This document shows positions 12,221-17,970 of a stretch of DNA of 37,307 nt, piece after piece; the first letter of the stretch is position 1, and each line of letters opens with the position of its first letter. The DNA comes from Thalassobium sp. (GTDB taxonomy: Bacteria; Pseudomonadota; Gammaproteobacteria; Pseudomonadales; Oceanobacteraceae). A program made the translations under genes and the position numbers. The stretch covers positions 1 through 37,307 of the forward strand of contig NVUW01000011.1 of the NCBI GenBank assembly GCA_002733205.1, read 5' to 3'. The notes under the pieces were generated by a model. That model saw only the letters and a program-made list of their open reading frames with translations. It made no database searches and had not been told where the DNA came from.

Positions 12221-13045
12221 ATGGCCGCATTGCCATACATTCAATTATATGTCGCAGATTATCTTGCAGACACGGCGCACCTTTCTACAGAGGAGCACGG
12301 TGCATACCTTTTGCTTATATTCAATTACTGGCAACGCGGAAAGCCACTTCCAAACAACGATATTAAGCTTGCAAGGATTGCACGCTTATCTAACGAACGT
12401 TGGACAGACGTTAAACAGACGTTGGAAGAGTTCTTCAACATAAATGAAATTGAGTGGCGACATAGCCGTATTGATAATGACTTAAAAGCGGTGATTACAA
12501 AACAATCTCGCGCATCTAAAGCAGGCAAGGCTTCAGCAGCCGCTAGAAAAGCGTCACAAAAACCTGTTAAAAAACAACAAGTTGCAACGGACGTTGAACA
12601 AACGTTGAACCATAAAGATACAGATACAGATACAGATACAGATAAGAATAGTATAGAGGGAACCGCTGTCGCAGTTCTCGAACCCAAGGGAAAATCTAAT
12701 GCAAAAAAAGGAACCAGACTTCCAGAAGGTTGGACACCTAGTGAGCCGCTTGCAAAGTCCATTGCAGACAGGCACAACTTTACCGCTGAACAGATCAATG
12801 ACGAATTGTACAAATTCACAAACTACTGGATCGGCGTCTCTGGTGCAAAAGCTGTCAAACTCGATTGGAATGCAACTTTCCGCAACTGGTGTGCAAACTC
12901 TTATGGTGGAAGCAAAGCGGGAATTTCCGGGCCAGGCAGGAGAGGAGGCGGCAGCCAAGGAGCTGTACAACAAGCTGAGAGTTTCGAAAAAGCTGCCAGC
13001 AGGAGCCAAAATATGGGGGAAAGCCCTGATGACTTCTTTGCATGA
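12221..13045 (+). CDS. DUF1376 (YdaU-like) replication-region protein
   Basis: ATG 12221 follows AAGGA. The N-terminal 80 residues match the DUF1376 outline: YIQLYVADYLADTAHLSTEE, HGAYLLLIFNYWQRGKPLP, ARIARLSNERW. These domains resemble winged helices and occur in phage replication initiators. A Lys/Ala-rich stretch and a run of alternating Asp-Thr (a hexanucleotide repeat at 12617-12644) join it to a C-terminal half with LPEGWTPSEPLAKSIADRHN and ATFRNWCANSYGG, as in GntR/DnaA-like replication proteins of lambdoid phages. It is probably the DNA replication initiator or helicase-loading factor. Confidence 0.75.
   Translation: MAALPYIQLYVADYLADTAHLSTEEHGAYLLLIFNYWQRGKPLPNNDIKLARIARLSNERWTDVKQTLEEFFNINEIEWRHSRIDNDLKAVITKQSRASKAGKASAAARKASQKPVKKQQVATDVEQTLNHKDTDTDTDTDKNSIEGTAVAVLEPKGKSNAKKGTRLPEGWTPSEPLAKSIADRHNFTAEQINDELYKFTNYWIGVSGAKAVKLDWNATFRNWCANSYGGSKAGISGPGRRGGGSQGAVQQAESFEKAASRSQNMGESPDDFFA
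12617..12644 (+). repeat. Hexanucleotide microsatellite GATACA, 4.7 copies
   Basis: Four full GATACA units plus GATA encode alternating Asp and Thr in the linker of the DUF1376 protein. The length is a multiple of three per unit, so slippage would change linker length without a frameshift. Confidence 0.9.
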
Positions 13046-13337
13046 CGAAAACGAACACGGCAGAAAAGCGCTAAGACTTGCGGCAATGTTGGGACATTTC
13101 CCACAGCAGGAACAGAACGCGGCTATCAACGAGGTTATTGCAGACGATTATATGTCAGCAGTAAAGCACCTGCCTGCATACGCTGTAGACGCCGGTGTGC
13201 GCTCCTTGCTTCTTTCAGGCCCTAAGCGCCGCCCAACTATGAAGATGGTTGTTGACGCGTGTTCTGTGAAGGCCTTGCGCTATACTGAGCTGAAAGTCTA
13301 CATCAAAAAGGTGGCCGCACACTGGGGGGAGTTGTGA
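13029..13337 (+). CDS. Hypothetical replication-region protein, 102 residues
   Basis: The frame is open further upstream, but there it only overlaps the DUF1376 gene; ATG 13029 follows GGGGGA at 8 bases and gives a 17-bp overlap. The product is helical (HGRKALRLAAMLGHFPQQEQ; NAAINEVIADDYMSAVKHLP) with a basic patch (SGPKRRPTMKMVVDACSVKA). Its position after a DUF1376 protein suggests a replication partner, but I recognise no family. Confidence 0.55.
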   Translation: MTSLHDENEHGRKALRLAAMLGHFPQQEQNAAINEVIADDYMSAVKHLPAYAVDAGVRSLLLSGPKRRPTMKMVVDACSVKALRYTELKVYIKKVAAHWGEL

Positions 13338-13346
13338 GGATCGATT

Positions 13347-13550
13347 GTGGCTAAGGTAAAAAGGCCCGCTAAAATCGTAACAGCGGATGATATTAGAGAT
13401 CATTATTGCCATTGTGGCAAATTTGGAAGTTTCGGAAGGAAGGGAAAAGTAGATGAAAGCGGATACAAATCAGGCACTGTTTGGAGGTGTCGAAAGCACA
13501 GAAATGAAAGTTCCTCCGGTAGCGAGATTGCTGCGGATTTATTCGGATAG
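13347..13550 (+). CDS. Small zinc-binding protein, 67 residues
   Basis: GTG 13347 follows GAGGAT. The motif DHYCHCGKFGSFGRKG with VWRCRKHRNE further on is a small zinc site of a type common in phage proteins (CHCGKFG ... WRCRKH). It may bind nucleic acid. The last 98 bp overlap the next gene in another frame. Confidence 0.65.
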   Translation: MAKVKRPAKIVTADDIRDHYCHCGKFGSFGRKGKVDESGYKSGTVWRCRKHRNESSSGSEIAADLFG

Positions 13551-13683
13551 GGGTAAAACTCTGGAATGGTGCTGCAACCCTAAGATCATTAAATTGAAAA
13601 TGTCTACACTCAAGAAGCATTGCAGAAAGTTCAATATATCTTTCCCTGATTACACACCGCGAGCTATGAAGGAAAAGCCATGA
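13453..13683 (+). CDS. Hypothetical protein with FNISFPDYTPR motif, 76 residues
   Basis: ATG 13453 has a good ribosome binding site (GGAAGGGA) but overlaps the zinc-binding gene by 98 bp; ATG 13504 would shorten the overlap. The C-terminal half (MSTLKKHCRKFNISFPDYTP) resembles small phage proteins ending in a FPDY-P motif. Its stop overlaps the next start (ATGA). Confidence 0.55.
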   Translation: MKADTNQALFGGVESTEMKVPPVARLLRIYSDRGKTLEWCCNPKIIKLKMSTLKKHCRKFNISFPDYTPRAMKEKP

Positions 13684-13880
13684 CCGACAAGGTATCAAAA
13701 GCACACATCGCAGCATCTCAAGCTGTAGACCAATACCTAGAAGGACACCCCGAGCGTTCAGCATGGGATATGCCCGCAGAGATAGCCAAGAAACGCGGTT
13801 GGGGATGGGCAACAGGGACAATCAGTGGCAGGGACTATGCGGCGTTCGTTCTGATGTTTAACGCATTGGTGGGAGAATGA
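13680..13880 (+). CDS. Hypothetical protein, 66 residues
   Basis: It starts at ATG 13680 with AAGGA upstream. The product is mostly helical at the N-terminus (SKAHIAASQAVDQYLEG) and carries a Trp/Gly-rich centre (KRGWGWATGTISGRDYAAFV). No function is known. It is tightly packed with its neighbours. Confidence 0.55.
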   Translation: MTDKVSKAHIAASQAVDQYLEGHPERSAWDMPAEIAKKRGWGWATGTISGRDYAAFVLMFNALVGE

Positions 13881-13882
13881 GC

Positions 13883-14200
13883 ATGTTCGAGAGGAAGGGC
13901 GTTAGCGAAGACCACCTGTACCGAGCAATTGAGGCTGTTGCTAGACGGTTAGAGCGGTACGTGTCGATAATTGAAATATCTGAACACATGGATTGTGAAC
14001 CTAGCATGGTATCTGGGCCGCTGCATTCATTGATTGAAAAGGGATTAGTTACACATGCTAAAGACAAGGGTTTATATTTCCGTGTGGTGCCGAAGGGCTT
14101 TGTTAAACTTCCAAGTAAGAAGGTTGCTCGCCCGCGTCGAAAAAAAGAAGAGAGCGAAAAATACACACAATTTGGGTTTGAGATAATCCGTGTAATGTAA
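13883..14200 (+). CDS. Winged-helix-like DNA-binding protein, 105 residues
   Basis: ATG 13883 is 7 bases after GGGAGA; the ATG at 13877 is too close to it. The central part reads like a winged helix: LYRAIEAVARRLERYVSIIE, then EISEHMDCEPSMVSGPLHSL and IEKGLVTHAKDKGLYFRVVP, where the last strands form the wing. A basic segment (SKKVARPRRKKEE) follows. It is the last gene before the structured RNA region and could regulate the promoter at 14219. Confidence 0.6.
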   Translation: MFERKGVSEDHLYRAIEAVARRLERYVSIIEISEHMDCEPSMVSGPLHSLIEKGLVTHAKDKGLYFRVVPKGFVKLPSKKVARPRRKKEESEKYTQFGFEIIRVM

Positions 14201-14218
14201 ATTATTTTCACTCAGGGC

Positions 14219-14246
14219 TTGCAATGATGTAAATAATACGTATATT
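14219..14246 (+). promoter_or_regulatory. Sigma70-like promoter at the long structured RNA
   Basis: TTGCAA (14219-14224), 16 bp, TATATT (14241-14246). The predicted RNA start (about 14253) is the first base of the outer stem of the RNA that follows. Confidence 0.65.
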
Positions 14247-14252
14247 AGGATG

Positions 14253-14515
14253 GTAACGAGCGGCGCTGAAAGTAGAAGCGCGATAGACATGGGCAGTCTT
14301 TAAAATGCTTAAGGGGATTGCAGCCCGCCGACGCCCGCAAGGGAACCATGAGGAAAACAGCTAGCCTTAGTAACGCGGGGCCTCGTTACAAGTTCTGAGT
14401 ATGTATTGAGTAAGGTGTGTGCAGATGATCAGATACCAGAGGAAGTAGGCAAAATAGCGATAGCATTATCCTGACCGGAAGCCAGAGACTGTTCATTAAT
14501 GCCGGGCCGCACACC
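14253..14515 (+). ncRNA. Candidate two-domain structured RNA of about 263 nt
   Basis: No open reading frame fills 14201-14544. Domain 1: GTAACGAG (14253-14260) pairs with CTCGTTAC (14382-14389). Inside lie GCGCT/AGCGC and AGAC/GTCT hairpins and a CCC-GCAA-GGG tetraloop hairpin. The 3' strand can instead pair locally with GTAACG at 14370-14375, giving two exclusive folds. Domain 2: GGTGTGTG (14414-14421) pairs with CGCACACC (14508-14515), with one G-U pair. It begins at a predicted transcription start and ends 29 nt before the next gene. I do not recognise a known class; a riboswitch, a regulatory RNA or a degenerate ribozyme are possible. Confidence 0.6.
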
Positions 14516-14544
14516 GCTCAACACATCAAACACAGGGGCGAGAC

Positions 14545-14718
14545 ATGAGTGAATTTAAGTTAGACGACTTGCATGTGTACTGGGGCGGCAACGAACTGGC
14601 TATACGTGTAGATGATTGGGATGGTTCCGCCATGGTCGCGTTAGATAAGATCCAGGCCAAAAGCCTCCTTGAGTGGCTGCAAACTAACCAACCCGCAGAC
14701 AAAGAGGGCGAGACATGA
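14545..14718 (+). CDS. Small acidic protein, 57 residues
   Basis: ATG 14545 is preceded by GGGGCGAGAC, nearly the same junction as before the next gene (GAGGGCGAGAC). The product, MSEFKLDDLHVYWGGNELAI and onward, looks like a small beta-alpha fold with a Trp-rich surface and ends ADKEGET. No function is known. The stop overlaps the next start (ATGA). Confidence 0.6.
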   Translation: MSEFKLDDLHVYWGGNELAIRVDDWDGSAMVALDKIQAKSLLEWLQTNQPADKEGET

Positions 14719-14888
14719 ACAATTATAAATTCAAGCTAGGCGACAAAGGCCGCACCACCAGAGGCATTGCATACGAGATTGTATGTACAAATCCCCTGAG
14801 CGTCCACATTGGAGGCAATGACATGCAGCTAAAGGGCATGAAAATAGAGTTGCTGCCACCTACGGGAAATGTGGCTGACGGCGATTAA
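14715..14888 (+). CDS. Small protein, 57 residues
   Basis: It overlaps the previous gene by 4 bp. The product (MNNYKFKLGDKGRTTRGIAY, EIVCTNPLSVHIGG) is beta-rich, with a KLGDKG.TR.G.AYEI pattern often seen in small phage proteins that resemble a short SH3-like barrel. Function unknown. Confidence 0.6.
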   Translation: MNNYKFKLGDKGRTTRGIAYEIVCTNPLSVHIGGNDMQLKGMKIELLPPTGNVADGD

Positions 14889-14987
14889 TTCAGAAGTAGA
14901 CCGGGACGTACCCGGCTGATGTGAGGGGATGCGGGTAGCCTTACGAAGAATGACAAAAAGCCCGTACATTAATTCAGGGAGAGAGAC

Positions 14988-15104
14988 GTGATTGATCAGA
15001 TATTAAGCTTTGCCGCCAACGTTGCGGGAATAACTGCACTGGTAGGGGTGGTGCTATTTGTTGCAATTCCTTCAATGATCGACGCGGTTAAGAAATCCCT
15101 ATGA
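14988..15104 (+). CDS. Tiny membrane protein, 38 residues
   Basis: GTG 14988 follows GGGAGAGAG. The product (VIDQILSFAANVAGITALVG, VVLFVAIPSMIDAVKKSL) is one hydrophobic helix with a basic end. The stop overlaps the next start (ATGA). The preceding 99-bp gap (14889-14987) has a small hairpin CCGGG-ACGTA-CCCGG at 14902-14916 and nothing else I recognise. Confidence 0.5.
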   Translation: MIDQILSFAANVAGITALVGVVLFVAIPSMIDAVKKSL

Positions 15105-15271
15105 ACTTTGTAGACAGGCTACACGCGGCAGGCTTCAAGACTAAGGCAGAGTTCGCCAGGTACATAGGCCGCACACCACACGCAGTAACTGGATGGGGTG
15201 AAGACATACCCTTGATAGCAGAGAGGGTTTTGCAAGTTCGCATAGACGTACTTAAGGCATTGGAGAAATAA
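15101..15271 (+). CDS. Small Cro-like helix-turn-helix protein, 56 residues
   Basis: The product, MNFVDRLHAAGFKTKAEFAR then YIGRTPHAVTGWGED and AERVLQVRIDVLKALE, has the four- or five-helix layout of a minimal Cro/XRE DNA-binding domain, with FARYIGRTPHAVTGW as the helix-turn-helix. ATG overlaps the previous stop. It may control the exported-protein genes directly downstream, or the early/late switch. Confidence 0.65.
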   Translation: MNFVDRLHAAGFKTKAEFARYIGRTPHAVTGWGEDIPLIAERVLQVRIDVLKALEK

Positions 15272-15273
15272 AA

Positions 15274-15771
15274 GTGAAAACCATTATTTTAACCGCTGTA
15301 ATGCTAATGTTTACCGTTCCAGCACTCGCACAAATCCCACATAAAGAGAACATCAAGGCAATTAAGCACGCACTCGAATACGTGCAGGAACGCGGGACTT
15401 ATGTTTCTGACATCAAGAAGCACGGCGTTGTAGATTACGGCATTGATTTAAGACTAGCTGATTGGCAGGGTGACTGCGAAGATTGGGCGCTTGCCTACAA
15501 AGGCCAGATAGAAGACGCAATTGGCACTCAAGGAAACTCTCTGCGGGTTATGTATGTGAAAGCCCGTCGATACGATGAGTATTTTGCACACGCTGTTTTA
15601 TTCATTGAAACAACAAGCGGCACGTATTTAATCGAGGCCCCATATGAAGGCAGGTACGGCAAGGTTTACAGCACAATGGTTAAGGTGAAACATTCTCACT
15701 ACAAGCCAGAGCAAATTATTGGGCAGCTAGTTTACCCAAAGCCAACAATAAGCTACATCATTCATATGTAA
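15274..15771 (+). CDS. Exported transglutaminase-like cysteine peptidase (BTLCP family)
   Basis: GTG 15274 begins 2 bp after the HTH gene. Residues 1-19 (MKTIILTAVMLMFTVPALA) form a clear signal peptide. The mature protein carries GDCEDWALAY with the likely catalytic Cys68 and FAHAVLF with His106, as in bacterial transglutaminase-like cysteine proteinases (PF06035). The third catalytic position, usually Asp, reads GTYLIEAPYEG and may be Glu121. Members include LapG-type periplasmic proteases that cut adhesins. In a phage this could change the host surface, block superinfection or help release. Substrate is unknown. Confidence 0.8.
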   Translation: MKTIILTAVMLMFTVPALAQIPHKENIKAIKHALEYVQERGTYVSDIKKHGVVDYGIDLRLADWQGDCEDWALAYKGQIEDAIGTQGNSLRVMYVKARRYDEYFAHAVLFIETTSGTYLIEAPYEGRYGKVYSTMVKVKHSHYKPEQIIGQLVYPKPTISYIIHM

Positions 15772-15807
15772 TAATTCAGCAACACAAGAAGATTTAATGC
15801 AACACAT

Positions 15808-15845
15808 TGAGGGGGTATAGTCACAGTAAGGCTGTATTCCCCTCA
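15808..15845 (+). other. Long stem-loop between exported-protein genes
   Basis: TGAGGGG (15808-15814) pairs with CCCCTCA (15839-15845) and the stem extends through GTATAG/CTGTATT with one bulge. No T-run follows, so it is more likely an mRNA processing, stability or attenuation element than a terminator. The 122-bp gap holds nothing else that I can name. Confidence 0.45.
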
Positions 15846-15893
15846 GTTAAAAACATAACAATCATTGGTCACAACTTTAATTTAGGAAGACTA

Positions 15894-16394
15894 ATGAAAA
15901 AACTACTCGCGATTTCTGCCGTTCTAGCCTTATCGTTTGGTGCCGCCGCAACGGACACCACAAACATTTACGTTAACGGCGTAACTCACTCAAATACAAA
16001 TTCATGGGCGGTAACTGATGGACTTAGCATTAGCACTAACGATCATGCTTCAGGCGCTCCTAATGGCTTCAGCCTTAGCCACATGGTCACAACAGACACT
16101 TACCGCATTCGCCAGCGTGGCAGTTCACGCACAAACGGCACGTTCTCCAGCGCGTCGTACAGTTTCAACGGACTGACAGCCACCACAGGCAACCGTGATC
16201 TATACACACGCTCACGCAGCACCACCCGTGTTCGCGGAACTTCCAACGTTAATGGTTTTTCACTCGATGTGGCTTTCAATAGCAACGCCCTCGAAACCAC
16301 ATTCGCAACCATTGACGAAACCACCCGTTATGGAAGCGACACAAACACACGTGAGCGTTACACCACTAACATCAGCTATTCGCGAGTAGATTAA
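15894..16394 (+). CDS. Exported protein rich in Ser/Thr/Asn, 166 residues
   Basis: ATG 15894 follows AGGAAG; the frame is open further upstream only through the stem-loop. A signal peptide (MKKLLAISAVLALSFGAAA) is followed by a mature chain with many Thr, Ser, Asn and Arg and repeating short strands (YRIRQRGSSRTNGTFSSASY, RSTTRVRGTSNVNGFSLDVA). The mature part has no cysteine. It looks like a beta-strand-rich secreted or outer-membrane-associated protein. No family is recognised. Its stop overlaps the next start (TAATG). Confidence 0.65.
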   Translation: MKKLLAISAVLALSFGAAATDTTNIYVNGVTHSNTNSWAVTDGLSISTNDHASGAPNGFSLSHMVTTDTYRIRQRGSSRTNGTFSSASYSFNGLTATTGNRDLYTRSRSTTRVRGTSNVNGFSLDVAFNSNALETTFATIDETTRYGSDTNTRERYTTNISYSRVD

Positions 16395-16858
16395 TGAACC
16401 GGCTGGTTCTAGTGGTGCTCGGCCTCTGTTTCACGACGGGGGCCGTAGCACAGGACAGCTTGCAATCAAATTTGCAATCGTCTTTCAATTCCGCCAACAC
16501 CAACAACCAGAACATTTATTCATTCGGTGATGGCAGAGCTTCCCAATCATTATTCACACGCGAGGCCGTAACTTGTGACGCGCCTAAACTCACAGTGGGC
16601 ATACTCCCGACGTACACAAGCGGTTACTATGGTAGAGGCACAACGGGCTTCACTGGCGGCATTAGCTTAAGCATCCCACTAGGATCAACAGTGACACGCT
16701 GTAAGAAGCTGCAACAATCAATCATACGCTCGGCCCAACGCCAGGGTGAATACGACATTATCATGATGTGCGTAGAGCTGAAGAAAAAAGGCATCTCAGT
16801 TGAGCCAGGATTGTTCAATTTCGCTGCAAGATGTGAAGGCGTAAACCTAACCAAATAA
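16394..16858 (+). CDS. Exported protein with conserved cysteines, 154 residues
   Basis: A signal peptide (MNRLVLVVLGLCFTTGAVAQ) leads to a Gln/Ser/Asn-rich segment (SLQSNLQSSFNSANTNNQN), a Gly/Tyr-rich strand region (TSGYYGRGTTGFTGGISLSI) and a C-terminal helical region with cysteines (RCKKLQQSIIRSAQRQ; IIMMCVELKKKG; FAARCEGVN). Cysteines in the mature part could form disulfides in the periplasm. The overlap with the previous gene implies joint production. No function is known; it closes a three-gene secreted module. Confidence 0.65.
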   Translation: MNRLVLVVLGLCFTTGAVAQDSLQSNLQSSFNSANTNNQNIYSFGDGRASQSLFTREAVTCDAPKLTVGILPTYTSGYYGRGTTGFTGGISLSIPLGSTVTRCKKLQQSIIRSAQRQGEYDIIMMCVELKKKGISVEPGLFNFAARCEGVNLTK

Positions 16859-16866
16859 AAAAGACT

Positions 16867-16893
16867 TTGCGGTGGGCGTAAGTAATATATACT
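16867..16893 (+). promoter_or_regulatory. Weak candidate late promoter
   Basis: TTGCGG (16867-16872), 15 bp, TATACT (16888-16893). Spacing is short, but the -35 style and the position before the packaging operon match the other TTGC-type promoters. Confidence 0.35.
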
Positions 16894-16952
16894 AACCCTA
16901 CCGCATAATGAATATTTCATGCTGCGGGCTTTATGCAAGATAGGTGAAATAT
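16868..16952 (+). promoter_or_regulatory. Two-hairpin leader before the packaging operon
   Basis: Hairpin 1: TGCGGT plus GGG (16868-16876) pairs with CCC-T-ACCGCA (16896-16905). Hairpin 2: ATATTTCA (16912-16919) pairs perfectly with TGAAATAT (16945-16952), which partly covers the ribosome binding site AGGTG two bases before the ATG at 16954. The layout fits attenuation or translational control of late genes. Confidence 0.5.
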
Positions 16953-16953
16953 C

Positions 16954-17151
16954 ATGGAAGATGTCGAAATGACGCTTGACGGAGAGTTCTACGGAAACAC
17001 CGAAGTCCCTACAGAAATCATTAACGAAATGATGTCCAAGCCACAACAGTTCAAAATCACTACGCACGAAGACAAAGGCCCGCAAACCCACAACGCCACA
17101 ATATCCAAGGGTAAGTCGGGGTATATACTGATTATGCAAAGGGTGCATTGA
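16954..17151 (+). CDS. Hypothetical protein, 65 residues, first gene of the packaging operon
   Basis: ATG 16954 follows AGGTG, which lies in the 3' arm of a hairpin. The product starts acidic (MEDVEMTLDGEFYGNTEVPT), then has a helix (EIINEMMSKPQQFKITTHED) and a short strand end (KSGYILIMQRVH). No family is known. Its stop overlaps the region just before the small terminase start. Confidence 0.55.
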   Translation: MEDVEMTLDGEFYGNTEVPTEIINEMMSKPQQFKITTHEDKGPQTHNATISKGKSGYILIMQRVH

Positions 17152-17153
17152 TC

Positions 17154-17633
17154 ATGACTATCGTAGACAATAAACCCGCCATAGGTAGACCCACAGGATA
17201 CAACGAAGAGAACGTAACCAAGCTATGCCTAGCTATCGCTCAAGGTGAAGGCTTAGAGAGCGTTTGTAAGCCTGATGATATGCCAGGAGCCAGCACAGTT
17301 TATGCGTGGCTTAATAAGTACCCTGAGTTTCAAGAGAAATATGCGTGTGCGCGAGAAGCTCAAGCCGAGCGTTACCTTGACGAAATCATTGATATTGCTG
17401 ACGATTCTGGCTTTGACTACAAGAAGACTGCATCCGGTGAAGTCCTTGTTAACGGTGACGCTATCCAACGGGCAAACCTTCGCGTTAATGCTAGAAAATG
17501 GGCTATGTCCAAGCTTAACCCTAAGCGGTTTGGCGATAAAGTTACACAAGAGCTATCAGGCCCCAACGGTGGCGCTATTCAGTCAGACACAAAGATGGTT
17601 GTCGAGTTCGTTAGCTCCGATAATAAAGATTAG
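17154..17633 (+). CDS. Terminase small subunit (Sf6/P22-like)
   Basis: The product has 159 residues from ATG 17154; an in-frame TTG at 17148 is less likely. The sequence begins AIGRPTGYNEENVTKLCLAI and has ASTVYAWLNKYPEFQEKYAC, AREAQAERYLDEIIDIADDS and later RVNARKWAMSKLNPKRFGDK, the usual outline of Sf6-type small terminases: an N-terminal helix-turn-helix that binds the packaging site, an oligomerization helix and a C-terminal tail for TerL. The large subunit follows after two small genes. Confidence 0.85.
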   Translation: MTIVDNKPAIGRPTGYNEENVTKLCLAIAQGEGLESVCKPDDMPGASTVYAWLNKYPEFQEKYACAREAQAERYLDEIIDIADDSGFDYKKTASGEVLVNGDAIQRANLRVNARKWAMSKLNPKRFGDKVTQELSGPNGGAIQSDTKMVVEFVSSDNKD

Positions 17634-17660
17634 AAGTTGCATTTCTCCGTCGTTAGTCTC

Positions 17661-17688
17661 GAAATATACGGGGGTAAGACAATATTTC
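17661..17688 (+). promoter_or_regulatory. Inverted repeat GAAATAT/ATATTTC between terminase genes
   Basis: GAAATAT (17661-17667) pairs with ATATTTC (17682-17688) around a 14-nt loop. The same heptamers form hairpin 2 of the leader at 16912-16952. This could be a repeated RNA element or operator. The 83-bp gap 17634-17716 shows nothing else clear. Confidence 0.45.
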
Positions 17689-17716
17689 ACACTTTTAAAG
17701 GGAAAAGAGGGTTAAA

Positions 17717-17797
17717 ATGAGCACTGAAACACTTATTGACCAAGAATGGCTTATTGAAGGATACGGTGGAAACAAGGCACAAGACCGCACCGAATGA
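17717..17797 (+). CDS. Very small ORF, 26 residues
   Basis: ATG 17717 is preceded by AAAGAGGGTTA. The product, MSTETLIDQEWLIEGYGGNK and six more residues, is acidic. It ends in an ATGA overlap with the next small gene. It may be a leader peptide for coupling. Confidence 0.4.
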   Translation: MSTETLIDQEWLIEGYGGNKAQDRTE

Positions 17798-17970
17798 AGC
17801 TACAAGAGCAAATACACGCAGGTATATTACAGCACAACGTATGGCTTTCTGGTGGGAAAACACACTTAGCTAAAATAACGCTGCAATTGCTGAGAGACTA
17901 CAATGTTAGATTAACTGTTGGTGTTGGCGGAATGTTATCTATAGCAGGCCAACCAAGGTTGGTTGAATGA
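17794..17970 (+). CDS. Small protein, 58 residues, between terminase genes
   Basis: It begins with the same bases as the large terminase (ATGAAGCTACAAG at 17794 and 17967), overlaps the previous ORF by 4 bp and overlaps TerL by 4 bp. The product includes LSGGKTHLAKITLQLLRDYN, which superficially resembles a short nucleotide-binding loop, but it lacks a full Walker motif. The duplicated start suggests a partial duplication of the start region. Function unknown. Confidence 0.5.
   Translation: MKLQEQIHAGILQHNVWLSGGKTHLAKITLQLLRDYNVRLTVGVGGMLSIAGQPRLVE

Noticed and set aside
12554..13129. Long minus-strand frames opposite the DUF1376 gene
   Set aside because: Composition is Cys/Ser-rich as expected for an antisense shadow; no ribosome binding site and no neighbours on that strand.
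14253..14515. Group I intron, because of CCAGAGACTG and AAGGGAACC, which faintly resemble conserved intron segments
   Set aside because: No matching P7 strand or paired core is found and no split gene flanks the region. A covariance search would settle it.
14902..14950. CTGATGTGA next to a hairpin, looking like a hammerhead ribozyme core
   Set aside because: The conserved core needs CUGANGA and GAAA with stems in the right order; here an extra U breaks the core and the later GAAG does not close a stem. The flanking CCGGG/CCCGG hairpin alone is not enough.
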